Shown here: positions 47,394 to 56,936 of the stretch, piece by piece
Numbering within the stretch: position 1 is the stretch's first letter
Layout of the letters: each line of letters starts with the position of its first letter
Assembly: GCF_019740315.1 (NCBI RefSeq)
Contig: NZ_JAHXZR010000001.1
Coordinates: 558,001-622,000 of the forward strand
Direction: 5' to 3'
From: Oceanobacter mangrovi
Lineage (GTDB): Bacteria > Pseudomonadota > Gammaproteobacteria > Pseudomonadales > Oceanobacteraceae
DNA length: 64,000 bases
The notes under the pieces: generated by a model
Databases searched by the model: none
Seen by the model: only the letters and a program-made list of their open reading frames with translations
What the model was told of the DNA's origin: nothing
Position numbers and translations under genes: made by a program

Positions 47394-48605
47394 TTACAGG
47401 CCTGCAGCCGCTTTCAGTGCATCGACCTTGTCAGTACGTTCCCAGGTGAACGCAGTGAAGGTCTTGCTCTTCTTCTCGCCGTTGTCGCTGTACTCGTAGG
47501 TCGCTTCAAACGGCTCGCGGCCAAAGTGACCGTAGGCGGCAGTGATCTGGTACATGGGGTTCAACAGTTCCAGCTGGTTCTGGATGGCGTATGGACGCAG
47601 GTCGAACACCTCGCGGATCACACGTGCCAGTTCCTTGTCGGAAACCTTGCCAGTACCAAAGCTGTTTACCGATACAGACGTTGGCTCGGCCACGCCGATG
47701 GCGTAGGAAACCTGGATTTCACACTTGTCAGCCAGACCGGCAGCAACGATGTTCTTGGCAACGTAACGGCCCATGTAGGCAGCGGAACGGTCAACCTTGG
47801 AAGGATCCTTGCCAGAGAAAGCGCCACCACCGTGACGGGCCATGCCGCCGTAGGTATCAACGATGATCTTGCGGCCAGTCAGACCCGCATCACCTACCGG
47901 GCCACCGATCACGAAGTTACCGGTCGGGTTGATGTGGTAGAGGGTACCTTCGTGCAGCCATTCTGCTGGCAGTACCGGCTTGATGATGTTTTCCAGTACC
48001 GCTTCACGCAGGTCTTCCAGCGAAATGCTTGGCGCGTGCTGGGTCGACAACACCACGGCGTCGATCTTTGGGGTGTCGCCTTCCCAGTTGATGGTGACCT
48101 GGGACTTGGCGTCCGGGCGCAGCCACGGCAGGGCGCCGTTACGACGCAGTTCGGACTGACGCTCAACCAGACGGTGGGCGTAGAACACGGGGGCTGGCAT
48201 CAGACTTGGGGTTTCGTTGGTGGCATAGCCGAACATCAGACCTTGGTCGCCAGCGCCCTGATCTTCAGGCTTGGCACGGTCAACGCCCTGGTTAATGTCG
48301 ACAGACTGTTTGCCGATGCCGTTCAGAACCGCACAGGTAGCGCCGTCGAAACCGACGTCGGAAGAGTTGTAGCCAATACCGGTGATCACATCACGAACGA
48401 TGTCTTCCAGGTCAACGTAGCAGGAAGTGGTTACTTCGCCAGCAACCACGGCCATACCGGTTTTTACCAGAGTTTCCACAGCAACACGGGCGTATGGATC
48501 GCGCGCAATAATGGCGTCCAGTACCGCGTCGGAGATCTGGTCAGCAACCTTGTCCGGGTGACCTTCAGATACCGACTCGGATGTGAAGATGGAATATTCG
48601 CTCAT
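47394..48605 (-). CDS. metK: S-adenosylmethionine synthetase
   Basis: About 403 residues. It makes SAM from methionine and [29 protein letters not shown] and [19 protein letters not shown] are conserved. The ATG giving [16 protein letters not shown] has GAGGGT upstream and matches the family; the 16 codons before it do not. It lies between the SahR-like regulator and ahcY. Confidence 0.97.
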   Translation of the reverse strand: MSEYSIFTSESVSEGHPDKVADQISDAVLDAIIARDPYARVAVETLVKTGMAVVAGEVTTSCYVDLEDIVRDVITGIGYNSSDVGFDGATCAVLNGIGKQSVDINQGVDRAKPEDQGAGDQGLMFGYATNETPSLMPAPVFYAHRLVERQSELRRNGALPWLRPDAKSQVTINWEGDTPKIDAVVLSTQHAPSISLEDLREAVLENIIKPVLPAEWLHEGTLYHINPTGNFVIGGPVGDAGLTGRKIIVDTYGGMARHGGGAFSGKDPSKVDRSAAYMGRYVAKNIVAAGLADKCEIQVSYAIGVAEPTSVSVNSFGTGKVSDKELARVIREVFDLRPYAIQNQLELLNPMYQITAAYGHFGREPFEATYEYSDNGEKKSKTFTAFTWERTDKVDALKAAAGL

Positions 48606-48704
48606 GCAGTAACCCTCTATGTTTGTGCGGCTCCCTGGGTAGGGGAGCATCATTGCTGTTACAGGCTTGCCCGCGGCTGGGCGGGGTAATCAGCCAGATA
48701 GGTG

Positions 48705-49667
48705 TTAACGGTAAAACAGCCGCAACTGGATCTGGAAGCCGTTACGGAGGCCCAGAAACTGGCTCTGGCCTTCCGTCAAACCGACTTCTTCCGCCCAGGC
48801 GGTCAAATCATCAGGCTCGAAACCGAGCCACAGGTCACCACAGGATTCCCGTGCCCAGCTCTGTTCGTGGCGGCACAGGTCGGTGACCAGAAAACAGCCT
48901 TGTGGTGCCAGCAGGCGTGCCACATCGGCGAAAATCGTCTGTGGTACCGGCACATGGTGCAACACCATGTTGGCGGCGACAAAATCGACGGTCTGGTTGT
49001 GACTGCCGTCGAGCAGGGCGGTTTCACCCAGCACACAATTAACGTTAGTCAGCTGTAGCTGGTTTACCCGTTGCATGGCCCGATTCAGCATAGGCTCGGA
49101 AATATCCAGCGCCGTGACCTGCTCAAACTGGCGTGCCAGTGGCGCGAGGAAGTCACCGTCGCCGGGGCCGATTTCCAGCGCAATCCGTTTGTTGCCGGCA
49201 TAATCCTCGACCAGTCGTTGCAGCGTTGCGCCGTACTGGTCGTAGGAGGCAATCAGATCCTGCTGTTGCTTGAAGGCTTCGGCATTGCGGGCAAAAAATT
49301 CCGCACAGGCGTCGGCGCGGCTGGCCAACAGCTGCTGCAAGCGCTGCTGCAGTTCATCGCTCATCGGGCTCTGATCGAGCGCCACAAAGGTAGAGCGCAA
49401 CCAGCGTTGCCAGTCATCGTTGCCGGTTAGCAACGGCCGCCGATAAAAAATGCTGTTGCCTTCGCGCTGATTGCTGAGCACCTGCGCCTGAGCCAGGATC
49501 TTCAGGTGATGGCTCATGCTCGACTGTTTGATGTCAAACAGCTCACACAACTCCAGCACGCCAAAGGAACCACTGCCCAGCAGCTGCACGATCGCCAGTC
49601 GCAATGGATCGCCCATGGCTTTACAGGCGTTGGCTAGTTGCTGCGGGATAGGGGAGGTGGCCGACAT
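48705..49667 (-). CDS. sahR: ArsR-family regulator fused to methyltransferase (SahR-like)
   Basis: A 320-residue fusion. Residues ~1-95 are an ArsR winged helix (LCELFDIKQSSMSHHLKIL); residues ~140-320 are a class I SAM-dependent methyltransferase domain (ALEIGPGDGDFLAPLA, VAANMVLHHVPV). Such fusions next to metK and ahcY correspond to SahR, which senses S-adenosylhomocysteine and controls the SAM cycle in proteobacteria. The methyltransferase domain probably binds the ligand. It is 99 bases before metK, same strand. A palindrome lies just upstream of its start. Confidence 0.82.
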   Translation of the reverse strand: MSATSPIPQQLANACKAMGDPLRLAIVQLLGSGSFGVLELCELFDIKQSSMSHHLKILAQAQVLSNQREGNSIFYRRPLLTGNDDWQRWLRSTFVALDQSPMSDELQQRLQQLLASRADACAEFFARNAEAFKQQQDLIASYDQYGATLQRLVEDYAGNKRIALEIGPGDGDFLAPLARQFEQVTALDISEPMLNRAMQRVNQLQLTNVNCVLGETALLDGSHNQTVDFVAANMVLHHVPVPQTIFADVARLLAPQGCFLVTDLCRHEQSWARESCGDLWLGFEPDDLTAWAEEVGLTEGQSQFLGLRNGFQIQLRLFYR

Positions 49668-49725
49668 GCTGGACGAAATTTATACACAATCAATCGATTT
49701 GCCGTGCATGATAACAGCAAACTTT

Positions 49726-49751
49726 TCTATATCAATATTTTTCGATATAGA
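49726..49751. promoter_or_regulatory. Candidate SahR operator
   Basis: TCTATATC and GATATAGA, perfect 8-base arms with a 10-base spacer, about 60 bases upstream of the sahR-like ATG in an AT-rich stretch. This is the usual position for an autoregulatory ArsR operator. It touches the 3' end of the GGDEF-EAL gene. Confidence 0.5.
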
Positions 49752-49752
49752 T

Positions 49753-52032
49753 TTAATGATCGACGCTGGCCGCGTTTGCCTGATCTCTGACCAGTTGTAA
49801 AAAGTCCTCGAACGGCACGGGCCGGGCAAACAGGAAGCCCTGATAGGTCTCGACCTGTAATTGTTGCAACAGCTGCAGCTGGTCCGGGGTTTCCACGCCT
49901 TCAGCAACAATCTTCATTCCGAGGTCGTGGCTCATCTGAATGATGGCTGAAAGAATCTTGCGGGCACGCTCATTGGCGTCGGCGTCGATCACAAAACTGC
50001 GGTCAATCTTGACGGTATCGAGCGGCATATCGCGCAGGTAGCTGAGCGATGAATAGCCGGTACCAAAGTCGTCGATGGCGATGCGGAAGCCGTGCTTGCG
50101 CAGCCGGTTCATGATACCGAGCGGATTGCTGTCGGGTTGCAGAAATACCGACTCGGTGATTTCCAGTTCCAGCGCCTGACAGGGAACATTGGCCTGCTGA
50201 CAATGCGCCAGCAGTTTTTCTGGCAGTGAGTTGTCGAGCATCTGCCAGCCGGACAGGTTGATGGCGATGTGAATATCTGGGTCCAGCTGACGTGCCTCGC
50301 TGGCAAAGCGACAGCCACTGCGCATCACGGCTTCAGCGAATGCGGCACTGAGGCCGTTTTGTTCGATCATCGGAATAAATTCAGCCGGCGAAACAAAGCC
50401 GGCACTGGCCGAGGTCCAGCGTGCCAGCATTTCGCCACCGCAGATGCGTTGTCCGGCATCAAACTTGGGCTGCACGTAGAAACTGATCTGATCCTGATCA
50501 ATGGCATGACCCAATTCAGACAGCAGGCTGGCGCGATGGCTGGCGGCCTTGCTCATGCCATCGCAATAGATCTGGATGCGGTTACGGCCCAACGCCTTGG
50601 CTTCATACATGGCGGCATCGGCCTGGCGAATCAACTCGGTTGCTTCGGTGCCGGGGTCGGTAGTGGCAACCACCCCAATACTGGCGGACAGCCGGATGCT
50701 GGCGGTATTGAGGCTCATGGGTTCGCGAATGGCTTTCAGCACCATATTGGGCAGTCGGCATTGATTGAGGTCTCCCTGTGGTGGCCACCAACAGAACACA
50801 AACTCGTCACCGCCCCAGCGGGCAACCAGCCCTTGCTCGGGAATGATTGCCAGCATTCGCCGTGCCTGGGTCACCAGCAGCAGGTCAGCAGCGATATGAC
50901 CAAATTCATCGTTCACTGCCTTGAAGCCGTCGAGATCAACGAACATCAGCGCCAGTGGCCGCTCCGCATGGGCTTGTGCCAGCATTTTCTCCAGCTCTTC
51001 GTGGAGGGCTCCGCGGTTGGGCAGATTGGTAAGGCCGTCATGGCGTGCCATATGTTGCAGGGCGCGGTCGGCACGCTGGCGTTCGGTCAGATTGCGCAGG
51101 GTAATAATGCTGAAATGCTGGGAATTGTTGTCGTGCTGGAAATGATTGCGTGACACTTCCAGCGGAATTTCAGGCTGCAGCCCGCAACTGCTGGTTTCGT
51201 AAGTAATGCTACCGGTTTCATCCAGGCTGCGGCGCGGATTGTCGGTGCTTTCGATATAGCGGTTCAGGGGAACACGAATGACTGCTTCTTCAGAGGTATT
51301 GAACAGCTCCAGAAAACTGCAGTTGGCTTCCTTGATCAGGCCGTGCTGGTCGGTAATTACCATGGCTTCGCGGCTGTTGGCAAAGGCGCTGGCCATCAGC
51401 AGGTAGGATTCCTGGGTACTGCGATAGTGAGTGATGTCCTTGACGGTGCCGACGGCCCGCAGCGGGGTGTTATCTTCGCTGTATTCCACGATGCGGCCAC
51501 GCCAGTGAATCCAGTTCCATTTGGCGGGATTGGTGGCATCCTGATCGCAAGGACAGGCGGAATGTTCGGCGTACAAATCGCTGCCGTATTTGTCCCGTCC
51601 GGCCAGAGCCTGTTCCAGACTTTGCAATTGCTCAGGGTCGGCGGGTGATTGATAGCGTAAGGTCAGGTCGAAGCTATCCAGGTTACCTGACAGAAACAGT
51701 TGCCAGCGAAGTTTGAACTGCTGGCGGTCGTTGGGATGAATGCGGCGTGTTACCTGCGCAAAAGCCCCCCAGCTACGAGTCATCTGGCTGCCGTTGGGGG
51801 GGAAACTGATTAACTCGTAAATCTGCTCGCGGGCGTTCCAGTCCCAGATGGATTCATTACCTGCCCACAACGCCAGTTCCAGCCTGCGGCGGTCATTGCG
51901 TCCGAGTTCCAGCGCCTGATACAGCTCAGCTGATTTTTCGCTCAACACCAATTCGGCAGCCTTGCGTGCCGTGCGTTCACGCTCCAGCCGTCGTTCGAGC
52001 CTGAGGATTTCAGCATCCAGCGACGTATTCAT
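49753..52032 (-). CDS. PAS-GGDEF-EAL cyclic-di-GMP enzyme
   Basis: About 759 residues without membrane helices. Order: coiled coil (~5-40), PAS_3-like sensor with PAC (~60-215), second PAS (AMVITDQHGLIKEANCSFLE), GGDEF domain with intact RWGGDEFVF, and EAL domain reading GGEMLARW in place of EAL, but with TESVF, DDFGTGYSSLSYL and KIDRSFV. Diguanylate cyclase activity is likely; phosphodiesterase activity plausible despite EML. It is 10 bases after an H-NOX gene, so it should be governed by the H-NOX nitric-oxide sensor. The chosen ATG gives MNTSLDAEIL. Confidence 0.93.
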   Translation of the reverse strand: MNTSLDAEILRLERRLERERTARKAAELVLSEKSAELYQALELGRNDRRRLELALWAGNESIWDWNAREQIYELISFPPNGSQMTRSWGAFAQVTRRIHPNDRQQFKLRWQLFLSGNLDSFDLTLRYQSPADPEQLQSLEQALAGRDKYGSDLYAEHSACPCDQDATNPAKWNWIHWRGRIVEYSEDNTPLRAVGTVKDITHYRSTQESYLLMASAFANSREAMVITDQHGLIKEANCSFLELFNTSEEAVIRVPLNRYIESTDNPRRSLDETGSITYETSSCGLQPEIPLEVSRNHFQHDNNSQHFSIITLRNLTERQRADRALQHMARHDGLTNLPNRGALHEELEKMLAQAHAERPLALMFVDLDGFKAVNDEFGHIAADLLLVTQARRMLAIIPEQGLVARWGGDEFVFCWWPPQGDLNQCRLPNMVLKAIREPMSLNTASIRLSASIGVVATTDPGTEATELIRQADAAMYEAKALGRNRIQIYCDGMSKAASHRASLLSELGHAIDQDQISFYVQPKFDAGQRICGGEMLARWTSASAGFVSPAEFIPMIEQNGLSAAFAEAVMRSGCRFASEARQLDPDIHIAINLSGWQMLDNSLPEKLLAHCQQANVPCQALELEITESVFLQPDSNPLGIMNRLRKHGFRIAIDDFGTGYSSLSYLRDMPLDTVKIDRSFVIDADANERARKILSAIIQMSHDLGMKIVAEGVETPDQLQLLQQLQVETYQGFLFARPVPFEDFLQLVRDQANAASVDH

Positions 52033-52042
52033 CAGCGGGTAG

Positions 52043-52573
52043 TCAGATCTGGACACGGAACAGGGTTGATCCTTGCAGCGGAACGCTTTCAACCGTCAGC
52101 TGTGGGTGGCCAAACCATGCCCCTCCGCCCTTGATCAGCCCCAGCGCCAGTGGCTGCAGGTTGTGAGGGGAACGGTATTCCAGTTCGATCTGCTGCTCTG
52201 TGCGGGAAATAACCCGGAATTCGGGTAGCCGGGCTTCGGGATAGAGTTTGTAAACTTCTTTGTGAATGTCGCCATCGAGGGTTTCCAGCAGGTCCAGCAA
52301 AGTGGTTTTGCCAGCCAGCAAGGTACTGTGACTACGGGTAAATGACAGGAACAGGTACTGTCCAAAGGCTTCAATCAGGTCCGGGACGGCAATCCCGGTT
52401 CTGGCGGCCAGCAAACCAACCAGGGTTTGTAATTCTTCAAACGGGTAGTAGCCAACAGCGGTATAGGCACCACCGTGATCCAAACCGGCCTCTGCCAGAA
52501 TGTCGTCGGCCAGGGCGGGGGAAAAACGTTCTTCCACCATTTCTACCAGTTCCGTGAAGATCATCCCGAGCAT
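52043..52573 (-). CDS. H-NOX heme nitric-oxide sensor
   Basis: A 176-residue H-NOX protein: MLGMIFTELVEMVEERFS, GAYTAVGYYP, FGQYLF and GDIHKEVYKLYPEA, where His104 is the proximal heme ligand. The propionate-binding Y-x-S-x-R motif reads YRSPH (133-137), so the arginine is changed to histidine. H-NOX proteins bind NO and signal to a neighbouring kinase or cyclic-di-GMP enzyme; here the partner is the next gene. The ATG was chosen over a TTG four codons upstream because GGGAA precedes it. Confidence 0.88.
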   Translation of the reverse strand: MLGMIFTELVEMVEERFSPALADDILAEAGLDHGGAYTAVGYYPFEELQTLVGLLAARTGIAVPDLIEAFGQYLFLSFTRSHSTLLAGKTTLLDLLETLDGDIHKEVYKLYPEARLPEFRVISRTEQQIELEYRSPHNLQPLALGLIKGGGAWFGHPQLTVESVPLQGSTLFRVQI

Positions 52574-52690
52574 GACAGTTCCCAATTTTTTGACTAGGTA
52601 GAAAAACTATAGGAAGCGCTTTGGCAGGCTGCCAGTGAGACAGAGGATTTTTGGCTGTGGCGGCCGGGATCGCCAAAAAGACAGGAGCGT

Positions 52691-52717
52691 AAAAAAGGGG
52701 AGAGCCATGCTCTCCCC
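52691..52717 (-). terminator. Leftward intrinsic terminator with no annotated gene
   Basis: On the minus strand, GGGGAGAG / CTCTCCCC with a 5-base loop is followed by TTTTTT. On the plus strand there is no T-run. The gene to its right, edd, runs rightward, so this should end a leftward transcript starting between about 52720 and 53100. Confidence 0.75.
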
Positions 52718-53180
52718 AAAGCCCCAAAGGGGCAGCCGTGAAACAGGTGATCGGGGCCAGAGGCCTCGACTTAAAACAGGGTGGATAAACCAGAGTCGTT
52801 GTGATTGCAGGAGCACAACAACATCAGGTATGACATCAGCATACCTGAATGGCCGCTGCTGGATTGCCCGCCAGCGACGTTCTGTGGCGATTTGCACCAA
52901 AGCGTTAATCCAGCTTTGATTGTTGTAAACTTACAAATAAAATTCCAGTGCCAGAACAATTATTTGGCTTTGAATCGTGTTTTTGGCTTTTAATGACGTA
53001 AATTTAAGCACTGTCTGGCTGGCGAAAAGAGTGAACCCTGTTGCCAGGGGCAGGGCTTTTGTTCACACCGGCGCACGAATCCCGTTGCCTTGCTGGGGCC
53101 CTGCCTGTCAGCATGCTTAAATCGGATTGTGCCCTGCGACCGTGTGGGCACCCCTATCTGGATTTCTGAGAGGAGGCAGC
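52718..53180. other. Gene-free region upstream of edd
   Basis: The stretch contains an 8-base-pair hairpin (CAGGTATG 52825-52832 / CATACCTG 52840-52847), a palindrome TTGTAA-N2-TTACAA at 52923-52936, and a long-range pair GGCAGGGC (53049-53056) / GCCCTGCC (53098-53105) in the edd leader. A leftward open frame of 62 codons (52771-52959) has no recognisable family. An unannotated leftward RNA ending at the terminator at 52691 is possible. Confidence 0.5.
52923..52936. promoter_or_regulatory. Possible HexR-type operator for edd-glk
   Basis: TTGTAA-AC-TTACAA, about 245 bases before the edd ATG. HexR, which represses Entner-Doudoroff genes in Pseudomonas and Shewanella, recognises TTGT/ACAA-ended palindromes with a wider spacing (for example TTGT-N7/8-ACAA), so the match is imperfect. 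Confidence 0.3.
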
Positions 53181-55073
53181 ATGCATCCCGTCGTCGAACA
53201 GGTTACCCAACGAATCATCAAACGCAGCCGGGCTACACGCAGTTCCTATCTGGCGCAGATGCATGCGGCTGAGGAACAGGGATTGCATCGTGCGACGCTG
53301 TCCTGTGGCAACCTTGCCCATGGTTTTGCCGCCTGCAACAGCCACGACAAGGATGTGCTGAAGCTGGTCAATCAGGTCAATGTGGCCATGGTATCGGCCT
53401 ACAACGACATGTTGTCTGCCCATCAGCCATTCGAGAGCTATCCCGAACAGATTAGGGCCGCAGTGCGGGAGCTGGGCTCGGTGGCGCAATTCGCTGGCGG
53501 TGTGCCTGCCATGTGTGATGGTGTGACCCAGGGGCAGCCGGGCATGGAACTGTCGCTGTTCAGCCGCGATGTGATTGCTATGGCGACGGCCGTGTCGTTG
53601 TCGCACAACATGTTTGACGCCGCACTGTATCTGGGGGTCTGTGACAAAATTGTGCCGGGCTTGCTGATGGGTGCCTTGCGTTTTGGGCATTTGCCAACCG
53701 TATTTGTGCCAGCTGGGCCAATGCCTTCAGGGTTGCCGAACAAGGAAAAAGCCCGCATCCGCCAAGAGTATGCAGAAGGCAAACTGGGCCGTGATGCCTT
53801 GCTGCAATGTGAATCGGATTCCTATCACAGCGCCGGTACCTGTACGTTTTACGGCACCGCCAACTCCAACCAGATGATGGTTGAAATCATGGGCTTGCAC
53901 CTGCCAGGCTCGTCGTTTGTTAATCCGGGGACGGAACTGCGTGAGGCGCTAACCCGTTACGCTGCCCAGCAAGCGGTGCGCTTGACCGCTCCGAATGGCC
54001 GCTTTACACCGCTGTATGAAATCGTCGATGAAAAGTCGCTGGTCAACGCCATTGTGGCCTTGTTGTCGACTGGCGGTTCGACCAACCACACCATGCACAT
54101 CATTGCTATTGCCGCTGCTGCCGGGGTCATCATCAACTGGCAGGATTTCTCTGATCTGTCGGATGTGGTGCCTCTGATTGCACGGGTTTACCCGAATGGC
54201 GAAGCGGATATCAATCATTTCCACGCTGCTGGTGGCGTGGGTTATGTCGTACGTGAACTGCTGGGCTCGGGTTTCCTGCATGACGATGTGATGACGATTA
54301 TGGGTCAGGGGCTGTCGCACTACACCCATGAGCCTTTCCTTGAAAACGGCCAGTTGGTCTGGCGTGACGGTACTGCGACCTCGCTGGACGACAATGTATT
54401 ACGTCCGGCCGCCACGCCGTTCTCTGCCAACGGTGGCCTGAAATTACTGAAAGGCAATCTGGGTCGTGGGGTGATCAAGATTTCTGCGGTGGCTGAGGCC
54501 AACCGGCTGGTGGAAGCACCGGCGATCGTGTTTGAAGACCAGGACGAGGTTGCCGCCGCCTTCAAGCGTGGTGAGCTGGAGAAAGATTTTATCGCAGTGG
54601 TGCGTTATCAGGGGCCGAACGCCATTGGCATGCCCGAGCTGCACAAGCTGACGCCCTATCTGGGCTCGCTGCAGGACAAGGGCTTCAAGGTCGCGTTGGT
54701 GACTGATGGCCGCATGTCCGGGGCTTCCGGCAAGGTGCCGGCGGCCATTCATGTGTGGCCGGAAGCGCGCCTTGGTGGTCCGTTGGCCCATGTACAGGAT
54801 GGTGACCTGATCCGTCTCGATGCAAACCATGGCACGCTGCAATTGTTGGCCAGTGATAACAGCTGGCTGCAGCGCCCGGCGACCGAGCCCGCAGTCGTCG
54901 CTCAACACGGCATGGGCATGGGGCGAGAACTGTTTGGACCCATGCGCCAGCAGGTTAATGAAGCCGAACGCGGTGCCACGGTTTTCAGCTTTATCAGCGA
55001 CGAACATCTGGTGCCAGACGAGTTGACCGGCGATGCTTCTGAAGCCGGTCGTAATACCGAAGTGGAAGCCTGA
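53181..55073 (+). CDS. edd: 6-Phosphogluconate dehydratase
   Basis: About 630 residues of the IlvD/Edd Fe-S dehydratase family, converting 6-phosphogluconate to KDPG in the Entner-Doudoroff pathway. [43 protein letters not shown] and the N-terminal [11 protein letters not shown] region are typical of Edd rather than IlvD. ATG with GAGGAGG was chosen over an upstream frame. It precedes glk by two bases. Confidence 0.95.
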   Translation: MHPVVEQVTQRIIKRSRATRSSYLAQMHAAEEQGLHRATLSCGNLAHGFAACNSHDKDVLKLVNQVNVAMVSAYNDMLSAHQPFESYPEQIRAAVRELGSVAQFAGGVPAMCDGVTQGQPGMELSLFSRDVIAMATAVSLSHNMFDAALYLGVCDKIVPGLLMGALRFGHLPTVFVPAGPMPSGLPNKEKARIRQEYAEGKLGRDALLQCESDSYHSAGTCTFYGTANSNQMMVEIMGLHLPGSSFVNPGTELREALTRYAAQQAVRLTAPNGRFTPLYEIVDEKSLVNAIVALLSTGGSTNHTMHIIAIAAAAGVIINWQDFSDLSDVVPLIARVYPNGEADINHFHAAGGVGYVVRELLGSGFLHDDVMTIMGQGLSHYTHEPFLENGQLVWRDGTATSLDDNVLRPAATPFSANGGLKLLKGNLGRGVIKISAVAEANRLVEAPAIVFEDQDEVAAAFKRGELEKDFIAVVRYQGPNAIGMPELHKLTPYLGSLQDKGFKVALVTDGRMSGASGKVPAAIHVWPEARLGGPLAHVQDGDLIRLDANHGTLQLLASDNSWLQRPATEPAVVAQHGMGMGRELFGPMRQQVNEAERGATVFSFISDEHLVPDELTGDASEAGRNTEVEA

Positions 55074-55075
55074 CA

Positions 55076-56104
55076 ATGGCGCTTGCGCCACAGCACGAAC
55101 CGGCGCCTGCGCCAGTGCATGACCCGGTGCAAGCGTCACTGTACGACGCGGCGCTGGTAGCCGATATTGGCGGCACCAATGCCCGTTTTGCACTGGTCGA
55201 AGCCGGTTCGCTTGAACTGCAACAGGTGATGACGCTGGCAACTGCCAGCTTCGCCAATATCGACGACGCTATTCATTTTTATCTGCAACAAGCGGGCGCG
55301 CCAAGGGTTCAGCGAGCCTGTCTGGCGCTGGCTTGTCCGGTCGAGCAGGATCCGCTCAGCATGACCAACAGCCACTGGTGTTTCAGCCGGGCGGAGTTAC
55401 AGACCAGGTTTGGCTGGCAGCAATTACGGTTGGTGAACGATTTCACAGCCATGGCGCTGGCGATGTTGCATCTGGACGATGATGATCTGGTGGAGATTCA
55501 TCGGGGCCAGACCATTGATGGCGCTCCCCGGCTGGTGATCGGCCCGGGCACGGGCCTGGGGGTCTCGGCATTGATTCCGGTCGGTTGCGACTGGTATCCA
55601 CTGTCCAGCGAAGGCGGCCATGTCTCGTTTGCCCCCACCAATCAGGCAGACCTGAAAATCTGGCAGGCATTCCGGCAGCGTTACCCACGACTATCGGTTG
55701 AGCGGTTGTTGTCTGGTCAGGGGCTGCTGGAGTTGTACCAACTGCTGGTGGATATCGAAAGTCAGCCAAGGGTTTGTGAAACCGCTGCGGAAGTCACCGG
55801 GCTGGCGTTACAGCAAGGTTGTCCGCTGGCATTGGCCAGCTGGCAGCATTTTCTGGCGATTCTGGGGGCGGTGGTGGGCGACCACGTTCTGACCCTTGGA
55901 GCCCGTGGCGGTGTGTATCTGTGCGGTGGCATTCTGCCGCGGGTTCAGCCGCTGCTGGCAGACAGCAACTTTATTGCCGCCATGATCAACAAGGGACGTT
56001 ATCAATCCTATCTCGAAGCTGTGCCTGTCTGGCTCTGCAGTGCTGAAAATCCGGGGCTTGTAGGGGCTGCTGTGGCACTGGATAATCCATTACTGAGCCG
56101 TTAA
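55076..56104 (+). CDS. glk: Glucokinase
   Basis: A 342-residue ROK-unrelated (bacterial Glk) sugar kinase: VADIGGTNARFALVEAG, NSHWCFSR, LVNDFTAMALAM and GPGTGLGVSALIP. It phosphorylates glucose for entry to the Entner-Doudoroff pathway. Residues 1-22 are an extra proline/alanine-rich extension. It follows edd directly, as in Pseudomonas. No clear terminator was found in the 230 bases after it. Confidence 0.95.
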   Translation: MALAPQHEPAPAPVHDPVQASLYDAALVADIGGTNARFALVEAGSLELQQVMTLATASFANIDDAIHFYLQQAGAPRVQRACLALACPVEQDPLSMTNSHWCFSRAELQTRFGWQQLRLVNDFTAMALAMLHLDDDDLVEIHRGQTIDGAPRLVIGPGTGLGVSALIPVGCDWYPLSSEGGHVSFAPTNQADLKIWQAFRQRYPRLSVERLLSGQGLLELYQLLVDIESQPRVCETAAEVTGLALQQGCPLALASWQHFLAILGAVVGDHVLTLGARGGVYLCGGILPRVQPLLADSNFIAAMINKGRYQSYLEAVPVWLCSAENPGLVGAAVALDNPLLSR

Positions 56105-56335
56105 GTAAACGCTCGTTGGTTGGAACCTGTTGGATCAATTCAGGTCAATCGTCATCACTGGAACATAAATAGCTCATCGATGGTTCATTAGTGTGAATCG
56201 TCTCTCGCAGTATTTAATTGCGAAGCTTTATGATTCCCAAGTCTTGCTGTCCGTTTGAAGTCGTTGCAGTCGCCGCCGAGTGCGGTGGGTTTGCGGAAGA
56301 TACTCAAACAGGTCGTTTGTCAGGGGGGACAAACA

Positions 56336-56740
56336 ATGCGCATACAATTTCTGATTTTTACGCTGGCCGGTGTGTTGGCAACGTTCGCCGAAGCTTTTGG
56401 GATCGACTGGTGGTCAGTCACCATTGTGCAGGTGGCGGTTATCGTCGGTACCATCTTTGTTATGGCGGTTTTACTGGATGCTCTGTGGGCACGCCGTGAT
56501 CGCCAGATTACCCATCAGCGTCACAATCGCTTCAGTCGTGACCTGTTCCTGTCGGCCTATAACATCGCGATCTCGATGGCGGGCGTGGTGTTTGGCTGTA
56601 CGCTGGCATCATCCACCGTTGGCTGGCTGGAAGGCAGCTTTGTTGCTCAGGTGTTCGCGGTGGTTGGTTGGGTTGGCCTTGCTGCCCTGACCGTGACTGC
56701 AGTTTTGTTCAAGAAAGAAATCGGTCGTATTCGAGCCTGA
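56336..56740 (+). CDS. Small membrane protein of unknown function
   Basis: A 134-residue protein with about four membrane helices and a basic cytosolic loop (ARRDRQITHQRHNRFSRD) between helices 2 and 3, ending with a charged tail. Family not recognised. ATG with GGGGA at 8 bases was chosen; the frame is open for 27 more codons. It is 231 bases after glk and ends before two strong terminators, so it may be its own unit. Confidence 0.7.
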   Translation: MRIQFLIFTLAGVLATFAEAFGIDWWSVTIVQVAVIVGTIFVMAVLLDALWARRDRQITHQRHNRFSRDLFLSAYNIAISMAGVVFGCTLASSTVGWLEGSFVAQVFAVVGWVGLAALTVTAVLFKKEIGRIRA

Positions 56741-56831
56741 TCCAGGCCCGGATAGGCCAGAACCCGGGAAGTCAGGCGCTCGGGTTCTGGTCCCTGATCT
56801 GGCCATGGACGGCATGTAAACAGGATAAAAA

Positions 56832-56854
56832 ACGGGCAACTGCCCGTTTTTTTG
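56832..56854. terminator. Bidirectional intrinsic terminator
   Basis: ACGGGCA / TGCCCGT with AC loop, flanked by AAAAAA and TTTTTTT, giving a U-tract in both directions. First of two terminators between convergent genes. Confidence 0.85.
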
Positions 56855-56876
56855 TGGCTGTGAAATGCACAAACAA

Positions 56877-56916
56877 AACAGCCCCGCTGGTTTTGCCAGC
56901 GGGGCTGTTGTTTTTT
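56877..56916. terminator. Strong intrinsic terminator
   Basis: A 14-base-pair stem (AACAGCCCCGCTGG / CCAGCGGGGCTGTT) with TTTTG loop followed by GTTTTTT on the plus strand; on the minus strand TTGTTTGTG follows, suitable for the end of the sox operon. Confidence 0.88.
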
Positions 56917-56936
56917 GAGCCGGTACTGCGCAGGGC

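Noticed and set aside
52771-52959. 62-codon minus-strand ORF upstream of H-NOX
   Set aside because: No SD of note and no homologue recognised; kept only as part of a possible transcript.
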